From positions 1-19,142 of the forward strand of contig JANJTI010000129.1 in assembly GCA_024711185.1 (NCBI GenBank): a stretch of DNA of 19,142 nt, written 5' to 3'. This stretch comes from Brevundimonas sp. (lineage in GTDB: Bacteria; Pseudomonadota; Alphaproteobacteria; Caulobacterales; Caulobacteraceae). The position numbers were made by a program, and so were the translations under genes. The notes beneath the pieces were generated by a model. The model had not been told where the DNA came from, did not search any database, and was given only the letters and a program-made list of their open reading frames with translations. Every line of letters starts with the position of its first letter. Position 1 is the stretch's first letter. Below, piece by piece: positions 15,325 through 19,142 of the stretch.

Positions 15325-16015
15325 AGTGGTAGCGGCGGATCAGGCCCACCAGCTTGCCCTGGACCGCCACCTGGTCGGCACCGAAGATCTTGGTCTCGTA
15401 GTTGCGGTTGGCCGGCTCGAGAGCGATCGAGGCGCCCTTCTTGCGCAGCCGCTTCAGGGTGGCCTGCTCGCCCTCCACGAGGGCCACGACGATCTCGCCC
15501 GAGTTGGCGTGATCGGTCGAGCGGATGACCACCAGATCGCCGTCGAGAATGCCGGCCTCGATCATCGAGTCGCCCTCGATCTCCAGCAGATAGTGTTCAC
15601 CGGCGCCGAGCAGGGCCTCGGGCACCGGATAGCGCGCCTGCTCGTGCTCGATGGCGTCGATCGGGGTGCCGGCGGCGATCTTGCCCATCAGCGACAGTTC
15701 GCGCGTGTCGTTGGCGGGCTCGGCCGGGGCGCGGCGGCCGCCGCCCTCGATGACGCCGGGGGTGAAGCCGGCGTGGCCCCGGGGCGCGCCCGTGGTCGCC
15801 TGTTCCGGCAGCTTGACCACCTCCAGCGCCCGCGCCCGGTGCGCCAGCCGGCGGATGAAGCCGCGCTCCTCCAGCGCCGTGATCAGCCGGTGAATGCCCG
15901 ACTTGGACGCCAGGTCCAGCGCCTCCTTCATCTCGTCGAACGAGGGGGAGACGCCGGTCTCCTTGATCCGTTCGTGGATGAACATCAGCAGTTCGTGCTG
16001 TTTGCGCGTGAGCAT
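15323..16015 (-). CDS. lexA: SOS repressor LexA
   Basis: LexA represses DNA-damage genes and cleaves itself when RecA is activated. The 230-residue product has the N-terminal winged helix [17 protein letters not shown] with the recognition region [11 protein letters not shown] (1 to about 65). A linker longer than in E. coli (about 70-105) follows, then the S24 peptidase domain. The cleavage site is Ala115-Gly116 (KIAAGTP). The catalytic serine is Ser150 ([10 protein letters not shown]) and the catalytic lysine Lys188 (ATLKRL). ATG 16015 is chosen because it gives the canonical N-terminus and has GAGG seven bases upstream; a longer frame to 16078 runs through the operator. Two SOS boxes lie just upstream, indicating autoregulation. 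The gene is downstream of trpC on the same strand and may also receive read-through. Confidence 0.98.
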   Translation of the reverse strand: MLTRKQHELLMFIHERIKETGVSPSFDEMKEALDLASKSGIHRLITALEERGFIRRLAHRARALEVVKLPEQATTGAPRGHAGFTPGVIEGGGRRAPAEPANDTRELSLMGKIAAGTPIDAIEHEQARYPVPEALLGAGEHYLLEIEGDSMIEAGILDGDLVVIRSTDHANSGEIVVALVEGEQATLKRLRKKGASIALEPANRNYETKIFGADQVAVQGKLVGLIRRYH

Positions 16016-16044
16016 GGAGACCTCGAGGCGAATCCCGTTGCGGA

Positions 16045-16059
16045 GAACGCTAACGGAAC
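16045..16059 (-). promoter_or_regulatory. LexA-binding SOS box, promoter-proximal
   Basis: On the - strand this reads GTTC-CGTTAGC-GTTC, a perfect match to the alphaproteobacterial SOS box GTTC-N7-GTTC. It lies 30 bases upstream of the lexA start codon and overlaps the region where a -10 element would be expected, consistent with autorepression. Confidence 0.85.
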
Positions 16060-16081
16060 AAACCGCAAACGTCCACAAGGT

Positions 16082-16096
16082 GTTCCTGTGCTGTTC
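16082..16096 (+). promoter_or_regulatory. LexA-binding SOS box, promoter-distal
   Basis: On the + strand this reads GTTC-CTGTGCT-GTTC, a second perfect GTTC-N7-GTTC. It lies 37 bases from the first box in the opposite orientation. Two boxes upstream of lexA would allow tighter or cooperative autorepression. Confidence 0.8.
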
Positions 16097-16099
16097 CGG

Positions 16100-16114
16100 T
16101 TAAGGTCCGGTTAC
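16100..16114 (+). promoter_or_regulatory. CtrA-like TTAA-N7-TTAC motif next to the SOS box
   Basis: TTAA (16100-16103), seven bases, then TTAC (16111-16114) is one mismatch from the CtrA consensus TTAA-N7-TTAA. It lies between the trpC stop and the distal SOS box. A single match of this kind may occur by chance. Confidence 0.25.
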
Positions 16115-16131
16115 CGTGACGCCGCGGCAGG

Positions 16132-16923
16132 TCAGGCCAGCAAGGCCCGCGTCGCCGCCTCCACGTCCGCCTGCCGCATCAGGCTCTCGCCCACCAGGAT
16201 AGCCTGGGTGTGGGCCGCCGAGACCCGCGCCACGTCGTCGGGCGTGAAGATGCCGCTCTCGGCCACCAGGAGGGCGCGGACGGGGCTGAGTATGGCCAGC
16301 CGCCCGGTGGTCGCAAGGTCGACATCGAAGGTGCGCAGCGAGCGATTGTTGACGCCCACCAGGTCTCCGCCGAGGCGGCAGGCGCGCTCCATCTCGGCCT
16401 CGTCGTGGGTCTCGATGAGCGCATCCATGCCGAGGCGTTCCGCCTCCGCCATCAGTTCAGCCGCGACGACATCATCAATCATGGCGAGGATGATCAGGAT
16501 GCAGTCGGCGCCCAGCGCCCGGCTCTCGGCGACCTGCCACGGGTCGACGAGAAAGTCCTTGCGCAGGCAGGGCAGGGCGGTCGCGTCGCGGGCGGCGGCG
16601 AGAAAGGCGTCGTCGCCCTGGAAGCTCGGACCGTCGGTCAGCACCGAAAGGCAGGTCGCGCCGCCGCGTTCGTAGGCCCTGGCGAGGGCCGGCGGGTCGA
16701 AGTCGGCGCGGATCAGGCCTTTGGAGGGACTGGCCTTCTTGATCTCGGCGATCAGGGCGGGGCGGCCCGTCGCCTCGAAGCGGGCCTGCAGGGCGGCCCG
16801 GAAGCCGCGCGGGGCCGACGCCTCGCGCGCCCGCGCCTCGATCGCGTCCTGCGACAGCGCCGCCTTGCGGGCGACCACCTCCTCGCGCTTGTAGGCGGCG
16901 ATGCGGGCCAGCACGTCGGTCAT
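16132..16923 (-). CDS. trpC: Indole-3-glycerol phosphate synthase
   Basis: TrpC closes the ring of CdRP to indole-3-glycerol phosphate, the fourth step of tryptophan synthesis. The 263-residue (beta/alpha)8 protein carries [12 protein letters not shown] (58-69), [12 protein letters not shown] (120-131), [14 protein letters not shown] (190-203) and the C-terminal phosphate-binding region AESGI / ILVGESLM. It is the monofunctional form, not fused to TrpF. ATG 16923 overlaps the trpD stop as ATGA; the open frame continues far upstream through trpD but without family character. It ends 117 bases before the lexA start. Confidence 0.97.
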   Translation of the reverse strand: MTDVLARIAAYKREEVVARKAALSQDAIEARAREASAPRGFRAALQARFEATGRPALIAEIKKASPSKGLIRADFDPPALARAYERGGATCLSVLTDGPSFQGDDAFLAAARDATALPCLRKDFLVDPWQVAESRALGADCILIILAMIDDVVAAELMAEAERLGMDALIETHDEAEMERACRLGGDLVGVNNRSLRTFDVDLATTGRLAILSPVRALLVAESGIFTPDDVARVSAAHTQAILVGESLMRQADVEAATRALLA

Positions 16924-17954
16924 TGCGCGGGTTCCTCGACCGGCACGTGGCTGACCTCCACCAGCCGGGCGAGCGCCGAGCGTGCCGCCCCCGAATCGAT
17001 CGTCCCCGCCGCCAGACTGGCGCCCTCGCGCAGGTCCGCGGCCTTTTCGGCGACCACCAGCACCGCGGCGGCGTTCAGCAACACCACGTCGCGGTAGGCC
17101 CCCGGCGCGCCGTCCAGCAGGTCGCGCAGGGCGGCGGCGTTCTCCTCGGGGTCGCCGCCGCGCCGGGCGGCCAGATCGGCGCGCGGCAGGCCCGCGTCCT
17201 CGGGCGCGATAGTGAAGCGGCGGACGGCGCCGTCCTTCCATTCCGCCGCCTCGGTGACGCCGGTGGTCGTGAGTTCGTCCAGGCCCTGGCCGTGCACGGT
17301 CCACGCCCGCCTGGCCCCCAGCCGGCCCAGCACCTCGGCCAGCGGCTCCAGCAGGGCGGGGTCGTAGACGCCCATCACCTGCCGGCGCGCCCCGGCCGGA
17401 TTGCACAGGGGGCCGAGCAGGTTGAAGACGGTGCGGAAGCCGATCTCGGCGCGCACCGGCCCGACGTGGCGCATGGCGCCGTGGTAGGTCGGGGCGAACA
17501 GGAAGGCGATGCCGGCCTCGCCGAGGCAGCGGCGCTGTTGGGCCGGGGTGGCGGCGAGATTGACGCCCAGCGCCGCCAGCACGTCGGACGAGCCGGATTT
17601 GGAGCTCATCGCCCGGTTGCCGTGCTTGGCCACCTTCAGACCGGCCCCGGCGAGCACGAGGGCGGTGGCGGTGGAGATGTTCCAGGTGTGCTGGCCGTCG
17701 CCCCCGGTGCCGCAGGTGTCGACCACCTCGTAGGGGTGGTCGAGGCACAGCGCCGCCTCGCGCATGGCGGTGGCGAAGGCGACGATCTCGTCGACGGTTT
17801 CGCCGCGGATGCGCAAGGCGGTGACCGCGGCGGCGACCTGGGCCGGGGTCGGCTCGCCGCGCAGGCAGGCGGCGAAGAAGGCGTGCGCCTCCTCGCCCGA
17901 CAGCACACGGCCGTCGACCAGTTTCGCCAGCAGGGGCTTGAAGCTGTCGGCCAT
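16920..17954 (-). CDS. trpD: Anthranilate phosphoribosyltransferase
   Basis: TrpD transfers phosphoribose from PRPP to anthranilate. The 344-residue product has the glycine-rich PRPP loop CGTGGDG (81-87), then NIST (92-95), KHGNR (110-114) with [14 protein letters not shown], and the anthranilate-site region [16 protein letters not shown]. Length is normal, and it is not fused to TrpG. The ATG at 17954 shares one base with the trpG stop (TGATG), and the 3' end overlaps trpC by four bases, so trpG-trpD-trpC are probably translated as a coupled unit. Confidence 0.98.
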   Translation of the reverse strand: MADSFKPLLAKLVDGRVLSGEEAHAFFAACLRGEPTPAQVAAAVTALRIRGETVDEIVAFATAMREAALCLDHPYEVVDTCGTGGDGQHTWNISTATALVLAGAGLKVAKHGNRAMSSKSGSSDVLAALGVNLAATPAQQRRCLGEAGIAFLFAPTYHGAMRHVGPVRAEIGFRTVFNLLGPLCNPAGARRQVMGVYDPALLEPLAEVLGRLGARRAWTVHGQGLDELTTTGVTEAAEWKDGAVRRFTIAPEDAGLPRADLAARRGGDPEENAAALRDLLDGAPGAYRDVVLLNAAAVLVVAEKAADLREGASLAAGTIDSGAARSALARLVEVSHVPVEEPAQ

Positions 17955-18544
17955 CAGACCATCGCCCGGCGCTTCACCGCCGCCAGGTCGAGGAAGTTGG
18001 CCAACAGATCGTGGCCGTGCTCGGTGGCGATCGACTCAGGGTGGAACTGCACCCCGTGGATCGGCCGGCTGCGGTGCGACAGGCCCATGATCTCGCCGTC
18101 GGCGGTCCAGGCGGTCACCTCCAGCACGTCCGGGAGCGTCTCCCGCCTCACCGCCAGCGAGTGGTAGCGGGTGGCGGTGAAGGGAGACGGCAGGCCGCGG
18201 AACACCCCCTTGCCCGCGTGCTCGATCGGCGAGGTCTTGCCGTGCATCAGGGCCTTGGCGCGGATCACCTCGCCGCCGAAGGCCTGCCCCATGGCCTGGT
18301 GGCCGAGGCAGACGCCGAAGATCGGCATGGTCTCGGGCGCGGTGGCCAGCAGGTCCAGGCAGATTCCCGCCTCGTTCGGCGAGCAGGGCCCCGGCGACAG
18401 CAGCACCGCCTCCGGACGCAGGGCCCAGGCCTCGGCGGCGGTCAGGTCGTCGTTGCGCACCACGCGCGTCTCCGCTCCCAGCTCCGCAAGGTAGTGGACC
18501 AGGTTCCAGGTGAAGCTGTCGTAGTTGTCGACGACGAGGATCAT
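17954..18544 (-). CDS. trpG: Anthranilate synthase glutamine amidotransferase subunit
   Basis: TrpG supplies ammonia from glutamine to TrpE for anthranilate synthesis. In many bacteria the same protein also serves PabB in folate synthesis. The 196-residue class I amidotransferase has the start [16 protein letters not shown], the oxyanion motif [11 protein letters not shown] (50-60), the nucleophile Cys79 in FGVCLGHQ, and the His168/Glu170 pair in VQFHPES. All catalytic residues are present. The ribosome-binding site is weak. It follows trpE on the same strand after a 269-base gap that contains an opposite-strand small gene, so it may have its own promoter. Confidence 0.97.
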   Translation of the reverse strand: MILVVDNYDSFTWNLVHYLAELGAETRVVRNDDLTAAEAWALRPEAVLLSPGPCSPNEAGICLDLLATAPETMPIFGVCLGHQAMGQAFGGEVIRAKALMHGKTSPIEHAGKGVFRGLPSPFTATRYHSLAVRRETLPDVLEVTAWTADGEIMGLSHRSRPIHGVQFHPESIATEHGHDLLANFLDLAAVKRRAMV

Positions 18545-18601
18545 GCAGCGCTTCTAGGGGGGAAGGCGGGGCGCGCCAAGCGACCGTTTCGCAAGGGTTC
18601 G

Positions 18602-18609
18602 TTAACCAT
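18602..18609 (+). promoter_or_regulatory. TTAACCAT motif, candidate CtrA site
   Basis: TTAACCAT matches the alternative CtrA recognition sequence known from Caulobacter. It lies 34 bases upstream of the ATG of the small + strand gene and 58 bases upstream of trpG on the other strand, so it could act on either. No convincing -10 element is visible nearby. Confidence 0.35.
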
Positions 18610-18643
18610 GATCGGCGGAACTGGGCGCGGAACGGAGGGGCGC

Positions 18644-18838
18644 ATGGCCGAGGACGGAATCGCGCGGGCGCGACGCCTGCTGGAGACGCCGCAGAGCCGG
18701 GGCGGAGCCGCGTCGGCGCTGGCCGCGGCGGCGCTGGCCGCTTCGGCGGCGGTGCTGATGGCCGGGGTGATGGTGCTGGGCCCGGGCGTGCGGTTCGACG
18801 AACCCGCCGCGGCTCAGCCCCTGTTCCCGAACGGGTAG
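18644..18838 (+). CDS. Small single-pass membrane protein (64 aa), unknown function
   Basis: This short gene encodes a charged N-terminus ([20 protein letters not shown]), an alanine-rich hydrophobic segment of about 25 residues (about 22-47) that should cross the membrane once, and a short tail rich in Pro and Ala. A strong GGAGGGG (18634-18640) lies just before ATG 18644, which is the best evidence that it is translated; the in-frame ATG at 18608 lacks such a site. It reads against trpE and trpG and overlaps the trpE 3' end by 25 bases. I do not recognise a family. A GANTC (GAATC) methylation site overlaps codons 5-6. Chance ORFs are common at this GC content, so confidence rests on the ribosome-binding site and membrane segment. 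Confidence 0.6.
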   Translation: MAEDGIARARRLLETPQSRGGAASALAAAALAASAAVLMAGVMVLGPGVRFDEPAAAQPLFPNG

Positions 18839-19142
18839 CGCCAGGCCTCGCCGGCGGCGCGCATCGGCGCCCGGGCCTTGGCCTGCGTCTCGGCGTACTC
18901 GGCGGCCGGATCGCTGTCGGCGACCACGCCGGCGCCGGCCTGCACATGCACCCGGCCGTCGGCGAACAGGGCGGTGCGCAGGACGATGCAGACATCCGCC
19001 TCGCCCCCGGCCGAGATGTAGCCGACGCCGCCGCCGTAGCCGACGCCGCGCTTGACGCTCTCCAGCTCGTCGATGATCTCCATCGCCCGCACCTTGGGCG
19101 CGCCCGACACCGTGCCCGCGGGGAAGGTGGCGCGCAGCACGG
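18814..19142 (-). CDS. trpE: Anthranilate synthase component I, C-terminal part (cut by window end)
   Basis: Only the last 108 residues or so are in the window. They match the chorismate-binding domain: [19 protein letters not shown], then [25 protein letters not shown] in two adjacent pieces, then [18 protein letters not shown] near the end. With TrpG it forms anthranilate synthase. The gene runs off the right end of the window; the GTG at 19138-19140 is internal and not a start. The neighbouring trpG, trpD and trpC favour TrpE over the paralogue PabB. The 3' end overlaps the convergent small gene. Confidence 0.92.
   Translation of the reverse strand, partial: VLRATFPAGTVSGAPKVRAMEIIDELESVKRGVGYGGGVGYISAGGEADVCIVLRTALFADGRVHVQAGAGVVADSDPAAEYAETQAKARAPMRAAGEAWRYPFGNRG

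Noticed and set aside
12662..15528. Very long alternative frames on both strands over comEC
   Set aside because: Their translations are Arg/Gly/Ala-rich without recognisable features. The ComEC frame has the SGLH signature and an alternating membrane pattern.
16016..16078. Longer LexA start at 16078
   Set aside because: The extension would be encoded by the SOS-box region, and ATG 16015 gives the canonical LexA N-terminus with a good ribosome-binding site.
18545..18813. A trp leader peptide or attenuator in the gap between trpE and trpG
   Set aside because: I found no short ORF with tandem Trp codons and no terminator/antiterminator pair on the - strand.
1..19142. Mobile elements, CRISPR arrays, tRNA or rRNA genes, phage or defence genes
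   Set aside because: No transposase, repeat-spacer array, RNA gene or composition shift is visible; gene content and spacing are those of core chromosome.

Overview
This looks like core chromosome of a high-GC alphaproteobacterium, most likely of the Caulobacterales (Caulobacter/Phenylobacterium/Brevundimonas type). Four things point there: the envelope gene order rseP-bamA-ompH-lpxD-fabZ-lpxA-lpxI-lpxB; use of LpxI, first described in Caulobacter, for the UDP-diacylglucosamine hydrolysis step; alphaproteobacterial SOS boxes (GTTC-N7-GTTC) upstream of lexA; and TTAACCAT / TTAA-N7-TTAC motifs resembling CtrA sites. The genus cannot be fixed from this window alone.

Layout. Bases 1-8553 (+ strand) hold a tightly packed envelope operon. 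Most junctions overlap by 1 or 4 bases; the two around ompH are short gaps of 40 and 7 bases. It contains an intramembrane protease (rseP, 5' end missing), the outer-membrane protein insertase (bamA), a Skp-like periplasmic chaperone, and a run of lipid A / fatty-acid genes. The striking anomaly is lpxD: an in-frame TAG at 4853-4855 splits an otherwise full-length gene. Bases 8550-9683 (- strand) encode an unusual membrane protein with an N-terminal OmpR-type winged helix and a glycine-rich multi-pass C-terminus. Divergent from it is a small gene for a single-pass protein of unknown function (9771-10217). An inverted repeat lies between the two.

Bases 10285-13077 (- strand) carry gltX and then gltA, which ends in a convincing intrinsic terminator. 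comEC (13076-15253, + strand) starts on the same CATG as gltX. From 15323 to the right end, the - strand carries trpE (partial), trpG, trpD, trpC and lexA in transcription order. trpG-trpD-trpC are translationally coupled, and lexA follows behind its own regulatory region with two SOS boxes. A 64-codon + strand gene with a strong ribosome-binding site sits between trpE and trpG.

Functionally the window is mostly housekeeping: outer-membrane assembly and lipid A synthesis, entry to the TCA cycle, tRNA-Glu charging, DNA uptake, SOS control and tryptophan synthesis. I saw no mobile element, CRISPR array, tRNA or rRNA, and no gene-free stretch over 300 bases. I found no clear new multi-gene system. 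The parts most worth a second look are the interrupted lpxD, the winged-helix/membrane protein with its divergent partner and dyad, the small gene between trpE and trpG, and the lexA control region.
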